From CBDFNC01 sp965249895 (lineage in GTDB: Bacteria; Pseudomonadota; Gammaproteobacteria; Enterobacterales; CBDFNC01), in the NCBI GenBank assembly GCA_965249895.1, contig CBDFNC010000001.1:682001-746000 (forward strand): 64,000 nucleotides of DNA, given 5' to 3'. Shown here one piece after another: positions 35,601-43,728 of the stretch. Position numbers and translations under genes: made by a program. The first letter of the stretch is position 1. Each line of letters begins with the position of its first letter. The notes under the pieces were generated by a model that was not told the DNA's origin, searched no databases, and worked only from the letters and a program-made list of their open reading frames with translations.

Positions 35601-36496
35601 AATTACCCAGGATTGATCTTAGTTGTGGTTTTTGCCAGCTAGGAAATTATGAACTCGGCAAAGTGAGCGGCCGGCTTGTACTTGAAAAAGACGGGGTCAG
35701 GTTACACGATTTGAGCTTAACTTATCCTCACAGCAGTGTATTGCTGAACGGGAGCTGGCGGGGGCAGGGAAGATCGGAATTCACTGAGTTTAAGGCAAAT
35801 CTGGAAACACAAGATGTGGAAACCTTGGTGCAAAAGGCAGCCTATGCGAGTCCGATAAAAGGTACTCCTGCAACAGCGAGTATGCAATTAAGCTGGCAAG
35901 GAGCACCATCGACATTTAATCCCCAGACCCTGAATGGCGAGTTTAAGTTAGATACCCAAGCCGGGTATGTTGCGGATGTCAGTGATAAAGGCACCAGGTT
36001 GTTTAGTTTACTCAGCCTGGACTCTATACGGCGTAAGTTAAACCTGGATTTTCGTGATGTATTCTCGACGGGCCTTTATTACGACTCCATGTCTGGTACG
36101 GCTAAAATAGAAAACGGTATTGTCATTAATGATAATTTCTTCCTTGATGGTGCGGCGGGCAAACTGGCAGGTAAAGGTAAAGCAGATCTGAATCAATGGA
36201 AGATGAACTATCAGATGACTTTTTACCCTGATGTAACATCCAGCTTACCTGTTTTAGCCGCTTTTACCCTGACACCTGTTACCGGTCTGTATGTATTGGC
36301 ATTATCGAAGTTGTTGGAGCCTGTAGTGGAAACCATTACCCAGGTTAACTTCGAGCTGAGTGGCGATTTGAGCGACCCTACACTGAAAGAGGTCGGCAGA
36401 CGTAGTGGTGAAATAGAAGTTCCTAAGGAGTTACAAGACGGAAATGGCGCAAGTTTTACTGATCCAGTTACAAAGCGGCCCGGACGCGGAAACTAA
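32636..36496 (+). CDS. yhdP: AsmA-like envelope lipid transport protein YhdP
   Basis: A 1286-residue inner-membrane-anchored periplasmic protein of the TamB/YhdP/YdbH (AsmA-like) group, which move phospholipid towards the outer membrane. One N-terminal helix (about residues 14-33), then a very long beta-rich bridge; the conserved C-terminal part contains LFSLLSLDSIRRKLNLDFRD and GKADLNQWKMNYQMTFYP. Starts at GTG 32636 (MKHFTFRWIRRCW). The last 53 nt overlap the amidase gene in another frame. Confidence 0.93.
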   Translation: MKHFTFRWIRRCWHSIVFCFVLLAIAVSLFRGMLPLLNEYKEEISDWLIAEHDLDVRVESLDARWDSSGPVLVLQGASIAASDNLPINLNIKETKFRLAFWQSLSERNLVFNKIALLGVDLVLKPQSDTEADLPTLDALSNIFLEKLQDFSILDSRLTFYSPRGRETLIQIDELSWLNKGNHHQGVGKASLVSGLGENHLEFVIDLFGSGKTFNSDLTGQLYVEAKEFALSPLLERWWPERATLGDGVLNFQLWADLAAAGVTGAQLKMGRSELNWSMADKKQSLLLDQGLFQWAPDATGWQLDSYDLVFHTNESAWKEPRFQLYKESGRYYGSATQLDLTALLPVAGFFSPESSATLSKLALTGNLSKLRFTAKDNSSGFLLAASVDDLSNGDNPDKTGAILPSFELVKADFLLSQDGGKALVSIDNQKLDFGKHFNAPMLVERLSLPLSWRKNQAGIELLGEMAELTTPDLNAKMSFKISLSEQKAPFLSLYTEVELNDAGQAEHYYPIKAMGRNVYDYLQPTLKKGKVDNAKILWFGDLSQFPYDNHEGVFQAWVPLKQVEYEFYPGWLPLHQMQLDLLFENRALYMNSKQASLLNAKSDSISAVFEELSQDAVLKIKANIAGTGAQITDYIQASPLADSVGKALDVINIAGNVRGKLELNIPLNGQPTQTKGTVFLKNNDIVIVEGDKFSLPIKQASGSFNFNNGDLSGKNLNARLFGQKLNISFSGQEQEESYQTKVALAGDWMMKSLPKDWNIVSPLKLQGKLNWRGELDLSLFESGKFNYQLALDSATQGLAVGLPEPWHKNPLKSWPLSLVAKGNEINGSAQLTIENKLYFDGLLHETDSGTELGKAWLHIGKTKPSIRPKGHQALTIAWAQLDITPWLALAKTTPAGGKQSQFSPEYVKVNLNNANLYGQGLQGVSLLAKKENTSWALQIASDQIKGKVSFSESRGKGINITLDKLNLPDFEFSQLKGDMPETKGLSWTQLPRIDLSCGFCQLGNYELGKVSGRLVLEKDGVRLHDLSLTYPHSSVLLNGSWRGQGRSEFTEFKANLETQDVETLVQKAAYASPIKGTPATASMQLSWQGAPSTFNPQTLNGEFKLDTQAGYVADVSDKGTRLFSLLSLDSIRRKLNLDFRDVFSTGLYYDSMSGTAKIENGIVINDNFFLDGAAGKLAGKGKADLNQWKMNYQMTFYPDVTSSLPVLAAFTLTPVTGLYVLALSKLLEPVVETITQVNFELSGDLSDPTLKEVGRRSGEIEVPKELQDGNGASFTDPVTKRPGRGN

Positions 36497-37268
36497 CTTA
36501 GCGGTTTGTCGGCGTTGGTTGGAAAGCCAGGTCATTAACTCAGGGGCTCTGGTGTTATTACCGGAAAATGCCTTGGTTTTTGGCGGCGGAAAAGATTACC
36601 TGACTAATGCAGAGCAGTTAGGTCGTGGACCTATTCAACAAGAACTCGGTAGATTAGCGGCCAAATACCAGTGTTATCTGGTCTGCGGCAGCTTTCCTAT
36701 TTTAAGCGACGAACCAAACCGGGTTTACACCTCTTGCCTGGTGTTTAACCCGTTGGGGCAACTGGAAACCTGGTATCACAAATTGCATCTGTTTGATGTG
36801 GATGTGGCTGATGGCAAGGGTAGCTACCGAGAGTCCAGTACGTTTAAACCGGGTGATAAGTTGTCAATGTTCAACCTGGGCAATATCCGGGTTGGTCTGA
36901 CGATTTGTTATGATTTGCGTTTTCCCGAAATGTTCCATCAGCTTGCGCTAGAAGGAGCGCAAGTTATCCTGGTTCCAGCTGCTTTCACTTATACTACAGG
37001 AGCCGCACATTGGTTAACTTTACTTAAAGCCAGAGCCATAGAGAATCAGGTCTATATCGTAGCGGCGAATCAAGGTGGAGAGCACGCAAATGGACGTAAG
37101 ACCTGGGGGCATTCGTGTATTATCGATCCCTGGGGTGACGTGGTTGAGACGGCAGAGTTTGGCGAAGCCATGCTGGCTGCCGAGCTGGATGTTGCGTTAA
37201 TCGACGGAATTCGCCGGGATATGCCTGTAGCAACACATGCCAGGTTCGAACCCAGTTGGCGAAAATAA
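36444..37268 (+). CDS. Nitrilase-superfamily amidase (Nit1/YbeM-like)
   Basis: A 274-residue carbon-nitrogen hydrolase. The Glu-Lys-Cys triad is E41 (LLPENAL), K113 (YHKLHLFDVDV) and C155 (LTICYDLRFPE). The family member next to yhdP/tldD is generally a deaminated-glutathione or omega-amidase type enzyme; the exact substrate is inferred. It starts within the end of yhdP. The final ~60 bases (MPVATHARFEPSWRK and stop) are copied downstream, see the array at 37224-37857. Confidence 0.9.
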   Translation: MAQVLLIQLQSGPDAETNLAVCRRWLESQVINSGALVLLPENALVFGGGKDYLTNAEQLGRGPIQQELGRLAAKYQCYLVCGSFPILSDEPNRVYTSCLVFNPLGQLETWYHKLHLFDVDVADGKGSYRESSTFKPGDKLSMFNLGNIRVGLTICYDLRFPEMFHQLALEGAQVILVPAAFTYTTGAAHWLTLLKARAIENQVYIVAANQGGEHANGRKTWGHSCIIDPWGDVVETAEFGEAMLAAELDVALIDGIRRDMPVATHARFEPSWRK

Positions 37269-37857
37269 GCCTGGTTTGAATTGAGTGGCGCAGATTAATG
37301 ACCAATATACGAGTCAGTCGAATAAATTCGCAGGTATAGGCCTGTAGCAACACATGCCAGGTTCGAACCCAGTTGGCGAAAATAAGCCAGGTTGAATTGA
37401 GTGGCGCAGATTAATGACCAATATACGAGTCAGTCGAATAAATTCGCAGGTATAGGCCTGTAGCAACACGCCAGGTTGAATTGAAGTGGTGTAGGTAATG
37501 ACCAATATACGAGTCAGTCGAATAAATTCGCAGGTATAGGCCTGTAGCAACACGCCAGGTTGAATTGAAGTGGTGTAGGTAATGACCAATATACGAGTCA
37601 GTCGAATAAATTTGCAGGTATAGGCCTGTAGCAACACGCCAGGTTGAATTGAGCGGCGCAGATAATGACCAATATACGAGTCAGTCGAATAAATTCGCAG
37701 GTATAGGCCTGTAGCAACACGCCAGGTTAAATTGAGTGGCGCAGATTAATGACCAATATACGAGTCAGTCGAATAAATTCGCAGGTATAGGCCTGTAGCA
37801 ACACGCCAGGTTAAATTGAGTGGCGCAGATTAATGACCAATATACGAATTGGCGAAG
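37224..37857 (+). repeat. Tandem array of the amidase gene 3' end, seven copies
   Basis: CCTGTAGCAACAC begins at 37224 (in the gene), 37341, 37457, 37541, 37625, 37708 and 37792: periods 117, 116, 84, 84, 83 and 84. The first extra copy repeats the last ~50 bases of the gene exactly and its flanks (ATTCGCAGGTATAGG for ATTCGCCGGGATATG); with a period of 39 codons it is in frame and reads IRRYRPVATHARFEPSW, RK, stop. Later copies lack a ~33-bp block that contains FEPSWRK and the stop. The non-gene part contains CAATATACGAGTCAGTCG. The array ends 15-20 bp before tldD's start signal. Confidence 0.95.
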
Positions 37858-37871
37858 AAAGGACGTAGTAA

Positions 37872-39317
37872 ATGAGTTTTAAACGTGTCTCTGAATCATT
37901 GCTTGGACCCACGGGGTTGGAGCAGGGCCAGCTCGAACAAGTGTTATCCAGTATGTACAGCCATCAACTGGACTATGCGGATCTTTATTTTCAGGCAAGC
38001 CGTCACGAATCCTGGGTATTGGAAGACGGTATTGTTAAAGAAGGTAGTTACAACATAGATAAAGGGGTGGGGGTCCGCGCAGTATCCGGGGAAAAAACCG
38101 GCTTTGCCTATTCAGATCAGATCACTTTTGAGGCCTTAAAACAGGCTGCGACGGCAGCCCGAGGAATAGCGGATGTCGGTCAAAATGGCAGGGTTAAAGT
38201 GCTGGTGAAGCAAACGCCGGTGGCTGTGTACGCGGCGCTGGACCCACTGGAATGCCTGGAAAAATCCCAGAAAATCGATTTACTGAAGCAAGTCGATGCG
38301 TTTGCCCGTAGCCTGGATCCGAAAGTCACCCAGGTGATAGTAAGTCTGGCTGCCGTTTATGAGGAAATTTTGATTGCGGCGTCGGATGGTACCCTGGCGA
38401 CAGATATAAGGCCATTAGTGCGATTTAACTGCTCGGTGTTGGCTGAAAAAGGTGACCGAAGAGAAAGAGGAAGTGCGGGTGGCGGCGGTCGTTACAGCAT
38501 GTCTGCTTTTTTACAAGATGAACAAGGAGAGTCACGTGCTTTTGCTTATGCAAGGGAAGCGGTAAGGCAGGCGTTGGTTAACCTGGACGCGGTTGATGCT
38601 CCCGCCGGTAGCATGCCTATCGTCCTGGGTCCTGGCTGGCCCGGCGTATTGCTGCACGAGGCTGTCGGCCATGGTCTTGAAGGCGACTTTAACCGTAAAG
38701 GTTCCTCGGCGTTTGCCGGGCGTATTGGTGAAAAGGTTGCATCTGAGCAATGTACCATAGTCGACGATGGCACCTTGGCAGATCACCGTGGTTCAGTGAG
38801 CATCGATGATGAAGGAACGCCTGGACAATACAATGTACTGATAGAAAATGGGATTTTGAAAGGGTATATGCAGGACAAACTCAATGCCAGGCTGATGGGG
38901 GTTGCCCCCACAGGTAATGGGCGCAGGGAGTCTTATGCAACTTTGCCGCTACCCCGAATGACCAACACTTATATGCTGGCTGGAAAATATGAGCATGAAG
39001 AGCTTATTGCCAGTGTGAAGAAAGGTATTTTTGCATCTAACTTTGGCGGTGGTCAGGTTGATATCACCTCGGGTAAGTTTGTATTTTCTGCTTCCGAGGC
39101 ATATATGATTGAAAACGGTAAGATAACCCACCCGGTAAAAGGTGCGACCCTGATTGGTAATGGTCCCGAGTCAATGCAACAAGTGTCTATGGTGGCTAAT
39201 AACCTTGAGCTGGATCCTGGTGTGGGGGTTTGTGGTAAAGAAGGTCAAAGTTTACCTGTTGGTGTAGGTCAGCCTTCATTAAAGCTGGATGAAATCACCA
39301 TAGGTGGAACCGCGTAG
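37872..39317 (+). CDS. tldD: Metalloprotease TldD
   Basis: TldD forms a heterodimeric Zn-protease with PmbA/TldE (pmbA is at 40094); in E. coli it matures microcin B17 and degrades CcdA. The 481-residue protein has the HExxxH site HEAVGH (262-267) and GLEGDFNRKGSSAFAG, and ends LDEITIGGTA. GAAAGGACG lies upstream of the ATG. Its TAG stop is the TAG of a GTAGGAGC family A element. Confidence 0.97.
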   Translation: MSFKRVSESLLGPTGLEQGQLEQVLSSMYSHQLDYADLYFQASRHESWVLEDGIVKEGSYNIDKGVGVRAVSGEKTGFAYSDQITFEALKQAATAARGIADVGQNGRVKVLVKQTPVAVYAALDPLECLEKSQKIDLLKQVDAFARSLDPKVTQVIVSLAAVYEEILIAASDGTLATDIRPLVRFNCSVLAEKGDRRERGSAGGGGRYSMSAFLQDEQGESRAFAYAREAVRQALVNLDAVDAPAGSMPIVLGPGWPGVLLHEAVGHGLEGDFNRKGSSAFAGRIGEKVASEQCTIVDDGTLADHRGSVSIDDEGTPGQYNVLIENGILKGYMQDKLNARLMGVAPTGNGRRESYATLPLPRMTNTYMLAGKYEHEELIASVKKGIFASNFGGGQVDITSGKFVFSASEAYMIENGKITHPVKGATLIGNGPESMQQVSMVANNLELDPGVGVCGKEGQSLPVGVGQPSLKLDEITIGGTA

Positions 39318-39374
39318 GAGCTGAACTTGTTCGGCGAACGTTGGGGTAGGAGATTCGCAGATTGCATCTGCCCC
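39314..39374. repeat. Family A element overlapping the tldD stop codon
   Basis: GTAGGAGCTGAACTTGTTCGGCGAACG, AGATTCGCAGAT and GCATCTGCCCC blocks in the usual order. The first TAG of the element (39315-39317) is the tldD stop. Confidence 0.8.
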
Positions 39375-39390
39375 ATCGGCAAATATAGTA

Positions 39391-39429
39391 CACCCTGTGG
39401 TGATTAGATTAACCACAGGGCGGGTTTTG
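39391..39429. terminator. Bidirectional terminator between tldD and yjgA
   Basis: A 9-bp stem CCCTGTGGT/ACCACAGGG with an 11-nt loop, followed on the plus strand by CGGGTTTTGT. It lies between two convergent genes. Confidence 0.75.
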
Positions 39430-39439
39430 TACGGATAAG

Positions 39440-39970
39440 TTAACTAGCAGGCAAGTTAGCCTTTAAGTACTGGAATATCTCGCGAGCGGCTTTTGGTGTC
39501 TTCTCAAGTTTCTTTTCTTTGTTTGCCTGACGGATCAGTTGGCGTAGCTTTTGTCTTTCTAGCTCTGGGTGCTCGGTTAAAAGCGCCTGTACCGCATCAT
39601 CGCCTTCGGAGATCAGCTGATCTCTTAGTTCTTCAAGGTAATGAAATTCCCGTGTCGCCTGCTGATGCTTGTTTTTAATCCGATCTAACGCTGCCTGAAT
39701 AGGTTCAGCTTCTTCGCTACGCATCAGCTTACCGATATATTGAATTTGACGGCGGTGAGCTTCATGCTTATTTTTTATCTTGTGCGCCAGGGTAATCGCG
39801 TCTGATAGGTTTTCCGAAATAGGCACCCGTTTTAGCTCATTGCCACTGAGGTTTACTAGTTCATTGCCCAGGGCTTGTAACTCCAGCATATCCCGCTTTA
39901 ATTCGGATTTGCTGATATAGATGATTTCTTCGTCTTCAGGTTGCATAACATGACTTTCTTGCTGTTTCAT
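39440..39970 (-). CDS. yjgA: Ribosome-associated protein DarP (YjgA)
   Basis: A 176-residue helical protein that binds late 50S assembly intermediates in E. coli. It has the family core EEIIYISKSELKRD near the N-terminus and LRQLIRQANKEKKLEKTPKAAREIFQYLK at the C-terminus. Placed between tldD and pmbA as in many relatives, on the opposite strand to both. A start at the second Met (39946) is possible. Confidence 0.93.
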   Translation of the reverse strand: MKQQESHVMQPEDEEIIYISKSELKRDMLELQALGNELVNLSGNELKRVPISENLSDAITLAHKIKNKHEAHRRQIQYIGKLMRSEEAEPIQAALDRIKNKHQQATREFHYLEELRDQLISEGDDAVQALLTEHPELERQKLRQLIRQANKEKKLEKTPKAAREIFQYLKANLPAS

Positions 39971-40093
39971 TACCTGTATCTTACCAGCTATTGGCCATCA
40001 AAGCCTTAAGTCATGATATCCTAATTAGAGTACACCGAGTGGTGAAGAAGTTTATAGAGGCAAGCCGCCTCTGCTACCAGGGAATTTTGTTAA

Positions 40094-41437
40094 ATGGCGC
40101 TAATCAGACAAATCCAGGAAGAAAAAAAACAATTAGAGCAGGCGGTAACCGATGCCATTGAAATGGCAAAAAAACTGGGTGCCGACGATGCCGAAGTGTC
40201 GATCAGTAAGCAGACGGGAATTAGTGTTAATACGCGCCACCTGGAAGTGGAAAATATCGAGTTCAACCGTGATGGCGCTTTGGGTATTAGTGTTTATAAG
40301 AACAGCCGAAAAGGCAGCTCCTCCACCTCAGACTTAAGCCACAGCGCTATTATGTCGGCGGTTGAAGCGGCTATCGAAATAGCGAAATATACCAGTGAGG
40401 ACAAGTTTGCCGGTTTGGCGGATAAAGAATTACTGGAAACTCAACCCCAGGATCTGGACCTCTGTTTTCCCGAAGACATGGAGCCTGAATTTGGCTTAGC
40501 CCTGGCAAAAGAATGTGAGGAAGTGGCGCTTTCCCTGGACCCCAGGGTGACCAACTCCGACGGCGCAAGCTACAGCAGTCACTGCGGGATTAAGGTATAT
40601 GGCAACACCAACGATTTTGTTCAGGGTTATGCCAGCAGTCGGCATAGTCTGAGTTGTATGTTAATTGGTGAACTGGATGGTGATATGCAAAGAGATTACA
40701 GCTACACCATGGCTCGCGACAGAAACGATCTGCTTTCTGCTAGCTGGGTGGCGGAGGATGCAGTGAAACGCACTGCCGAGCGGTTGGGAGCGAGAAAAAT
40801 ATCCACCCGCACTTGCCCAGTTTTGTTTTCTCCAGACTGTGCAACTGGTCTATTTGGCCACCTGGTGATGGCTATCAGCGGTGGCAGTTTATACCGTAAA
40901 TCCTCTTTCCTGTTGGATAGCCTGGGCACCCAGATATTTCCAGAGTGGCTAAGCATCGAAGAGTTTCCTCATTTGAAGAAAGGTCTGGCAAGCTCTCCGT
41001 TTGATGGTGAAGGGGTGAAAACCCAGGACAGGTCGATTATTAAAGACGGCAGATTGGAAACCTATTTAATGACCAGTTATTCAGGTCGTAAGATGGGCAT
41101 GCAGTCTACCGGGCATGCTGGCGGGATCCACAACTGGTTTGTGAAAACCGGAGAGAATGATCTGCCGAGTCTGTTGAAACAAATGGGTACCGGCCTATAC
41201 GTTACCGAACTGATGGGACAGGGCGTTAATATAGTCAATGGTGATTACTCCCGTGGCGCAGCCGGTTTCTGGGTGGAAAACGGTGAATTTGCATTCCCGG
41301 TCCATGAGATAACTATCGCGGGTAACCTAAAAGACATGTATATGGGCATCCAGGAAATCGGCAAGGATATAGATATCCGCAGCAGCCTGAAAACCGGCTC
41401 TGTACTGATTGATAATATGAAACTAGCCGGACATTAA
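40094..41437 (+). CDS. pmbA: Metalloprotease subunit PmbA (TldE)
   Basis: The 447-residue partner of TldD; it lacks the HExxxH zinc site, as expected. Family text includes GADDAEVSISKQTGISVNTR, DGEGVKTQDRSIIKDGRLETY and the C-terminal SSLKTGSVLIDNMKLAG. Needed with TldD for peptide processing. It has its own upstream gap of 123 bp. Confidence 0.97.
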   Translation: MALIRQIQEEKKQLEQAVTDAIEMAKKLGADDAEVSISKQTGISVNTRHLEVENIEFNRDGALGISVYKNSRKGSSSTSDLSHSAIMSAVEAAIEIAKYTSEDKFAGLADKELLETQPQDLDLCFPEDMEPEFGLALAKECEEVALSLDPRVTNSDGASYSSHCGIKVYGNTNDFVQGYASSRHSLSCMLIGELDGDMQRDYSYTMARDRNDLLSASWVAEDAVKRTAERLGARKISTRTCPVLFSPDCATGLFGHLVMAISGGSLYRKSSFLLDSLGTQIFPEWLSIEEFPHLKKGLASSPFDGEGVKTQDRSIIKDGRLETYLMTSYSGRKMGMQSTGHAGGIHNWFVKTGENDLPSLLKQMGTGLYVTELMGQGVNIVNGDYSRGAAGFWVENGEFAFPVHEITIAGNLKDMYMGIQEIGKDIDIRSSLKTGSVLIDNMKLAGH

Positions 41438-41451
41438 GCTGCATTGTTTTT

Positions 41452-41483
41452 AATTAGAGCTGCGGTTAGCAGCAGGTCTAATT
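41452..41483. terminator. Hairpin between convergent pmbA and mgtE
   Basis: AATTAGA-GCTGC-GGTTA-GCAGC-AGG-TCTAATT forms an imperfect stem of about 12 bp that reaches the last bases of mgtE. No clear U-run follows in either direction, so efficiency is uncertain. Confidence 0.45.
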
Positions 41484-42834
41484 AACCTCTGAGGATCAGC
41501 GTTGCCATTCCCAGGAAGGAAAATAAACCAACTACATCAGTAATAGTGGTCAGCGCCATCCCCCCTGCCAACGCAGGGTCGATATTGTAACGTTTCATAA
41601 GCAAAGGTATGCAGACACCGGCCAGCCCTGCCACAGACAGGTTGATAAACATCGCGCCAGCAATAATCATCCCTATGGTGGTGTCCCCCTTCCAAATCAT
41701 CACGGCGCCAGCCACCAGAATGGACCATATCAAGCCATTTAGCAGGCCCACGGCTATTTCCTTACCGATTAACCAACGGCTGTTGCTATCGCTAATATGG
41801 CCAACCGCCATTCCCCGGATGACCAAAGCTAGAGTCTGATTGCCTGCAATACCACCCATACTGGGGACTATGGTCATCAATACAGCCAGAGTAGCGATTT
41901 CTTCCAATGTGGCTTCGAACATATTTGACACGGAAGCCGCGACAAAAGCGGCCACCAGGTTCACGCCCAACCAAATTGTCCGGCGTTTGGCGCTTTTTAA
42001 CACAGGTGCAAAGGTATCTTCGTCATCATCCATACCGGCCATACCCATCATGGTATGTTCGGCATTTTCTCTGATCACGTCGACCACATCATCTATGGTG
42101 ATCCGGCCAAGGAGTTTCTCGTCTTGATCGACGACGGGTGCGGATATCCAGTCATGTCGTTCAAATAACTTGGCGACTTCCACTTCATCCATATCCACCG
42201 GGATAGTTTCTGCGTGTTCATCCATGACCTCTTCTACTGTGGCGTTTGGATTGACTGTGAGCAAAGTGGAAAGGGGTACGTCGCCAATGAGTTTATCCTG
42301 CTTATCTACCACGTACAGGGCGTCGGTTGCTTCCGGTAGCTCGCCCTTTAACCTTAAGTAACGTAACACCACATCCACAGAGACATCGGGTCTGAGGGTG
42401 ATGGTATCCGTGTTCATAATAGAGCCCGCAGTATCTTCGGGATAGGACAGGGCCTTTTCTACCCTTAACCTGTCCTGGGCATCCATCTGTGCGAGTACGT
42501 CTTGGTAGACAGTGTCGGGGACGTTACGTAGGACGTACGCGATATCGTCAGTATCCATACCTTCAGTTGCGGCAGCCAGGTTCTCCGCATCCATGGTACT
42601 GATAATACTGTCTTTGGCATCCTCGTTGAGCTCGTCTAGGATCTCCCCTTGCTCTTCAGGATCGGTCAACTGCCAGAGGGTTTTCCGCTCTGCGGGGGGG
42701 GAAGATTCCAGCAACAGGGCTACATCACAGGCAGGCATGTTTTGGAGCATACGTCTTACGTGAACAAACATACCGCTATCCAGAGCCTGACTTATCTCCT
42801 GTAGCGTATCCTTGTGCACCAATTTTTCTGCCAT
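41482..42834 (-). CDS. mgtE: Magnesium transporter MgtE
   Basis: A homodimeric Mg2+ channel, 450 residues. N-terminal superhelical domain (to ~130), paired CBS domains (~135-255, with YPEDTAGSIMNTDTITLR), connecting helix, and five membrane helices with GGIAGNQTLALVIRGMAVG and PALAGGMALTTITDVVG. GGGAG lies 7 nt before the ATG. Its start region is repeated further upstream (43133-43196 and 43319-43374). Confidence 0.97.
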   Translation of the reverse strand: MAEKLVHKDTLQEISQALDSGMFVHVRRMLQNMPACDVALLLESSPPAERKTLWQLTDPEEQGEILDELNEDAKDSIISTMDAENLAAATEGMDTDDIAYVLRNVPDTVYQDVLAQMDAQDRLRVEKALSYPEDTAGSIMNTDTITLRPDVSVDVVLRYLRLKGELPEATDALYVVDKQDKLIGDVPLSTLLTVNPNATVEEVMDEHAETIPVDMDEVEVAKLFERHDWISAPVVDQDEKLLGRITIDDVVDVIRENAEHTMMGMAGMDDDEDTFAPVLKSAKRRTIWLGVNLVAAFVAASVSNMFEATLEEIATLAVLMTIVPSMGGIAGNQTLALVIRGMAVGHISDSNSRWLIGKEIAVGLLNGLIWSILVAGAVMIWKGDTTIGMIIAGAMFINLSVAGLAGVCIPLLMKRYNIDPALAGGMALTTITDVVGLFSFLGMATLILRG

Positions 42835-42923
42835 TTGCTAACTCCCATGACGTTCTTAACGAATATAAAATCTTATCTGTTTGTGGGACTGGTCAAACTT
42901 GGGTAACAGATCTATCGGGCTTG

Positions 42924-43037
42924 GTAGGAGCCGAACCCATCTCAGGGATGAGATGTAAAGCGCATGGATGCACGTTCGGCGAACCTTGCTGGCTTACGCT
43001 TCGCCCTTTTTGCCTATAAAGAGGCATCTGCTCCTAC
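42924..43037. repeat. Family A dispersed element, long copy
   Basis: GTAGGAGCCGAACCCATC, internal hairpin CATCTCAGGGATGAGATG, GCATGGATGC, GTTCGGCGAACCTTGCTGG and GCATCTGCTCCTAC; the closest match to the copy at 18704. Confidence 0.85.
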
Positions 43038-43243
43038 AAAGGGCGCAACAATTGTTACCCTTAGACCGGTTATTTGATGGATTCCCTGTTTATATACAAA
43101 GAATCAATCGCCCTAATGTGCTGCTTTCAACTTTTTCCTGCCATTTGCTAATTCCCATGAGGTTCTTAACGAATATAAAAATCTTATCTGTTTGTGCTAT
43201 TACGCCTTTGGCTAATCGTACAAACCCGAATTAACAGCTAGTG

Positions 43244-43294
43244 TGAGCAGATGCGATCTGCGAAGTCGGTTCGCCGAACAAGTTCGACTCCTAC
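43244..43294. repeat. Family A dispersed element, short inverted copy
   Basis: Read on the minus strand: GTAGGAGTCGAACTTGTTCG, GCGAACCGACTTCGCAGAT, GCATCTGCTC. It has the opposite orientation to the long copy 200 bp away. Confidence 0.75.
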
Positions 43295-43388
43295 AAAAAC
43301 TCTGGTCTGCGGGGCTCTCTAGCTAATACCAGTGAACGTCTTGTCGAATATGAAATTTTACCGGTTTGTTTGTTTAAGGTCAGTACTC

Positions 43389-43664
43389 TTATTCTGCTTC
43401 TTCAAATTTGTCTTCAATCAGTTGTTTTAGCGCTTGCATGGCTTTATCCGCTTGTTTGCCTTCGGCGATTAATTTGATGGACTGCCCCTGGCAGGTTTCT
43501 AATACCAGTAAACCCATTACACTAGCAGCGGACGCCTTTTTATCGCCATGGACAAGAGTTATTTCGGCTTCGAATTGATTGGCCAGCTCAACAAGTTTAA
43601 TGGCCGCTCTGGCATGCAACCCAAGTTTATTTCTAATTACGACTTCTTGTTCAATGTATTGCAT
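43389..43664 (-). CDS. npr: Nitrogen-PTS phosphocarrier NPr
   Basis: A 91-residue HPr-like protein of the PTS-Ntr chain (PtsP-NPr-PtsN), which signals rather than transports. The phosphorylated histidine is H17 in NKLGLHARAA, and the KASAASVMGLL loop follows. It is the last gene of the rpoN cluster, in the E. coli order. Confidence 0.95.
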   Translation of the reverse strand: MQYIEQEVVIRNKLGLHARAAIKLVELANQFEAEITLVHGDKKASAASVMGLLVLETCQGQSIKLIAEGKQADKAMQALKQLIEDKFEEAE

Positions 43665-43728
43665 ATTTATGGCTTTTTAATGACGTTGTGGGATGCCAGC
43701 CAGGCTGGCAAAAACGAAGGGATGAGGT

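Larger units (their letters stand above)
42824..43374 (-). repeat. Three copies of the mgtE translation-start region
   Basis: Copy 1 (42824-42883) is the functional start; copy 2 (43133-43196) is about 90% identical over ~60 bp, including the GGGA...ATGGCAG start signal, and would encode only MAGKS; copy 3 (43319-43374) is strongly diverged but keeps the TTAGC and CATATTCG blocks. Between copies sit family A elements (42924-43037 and 43244-43294). The whole 42835-43388 gap thus consists of repeats and holds no gene. Confidence 0.8.
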
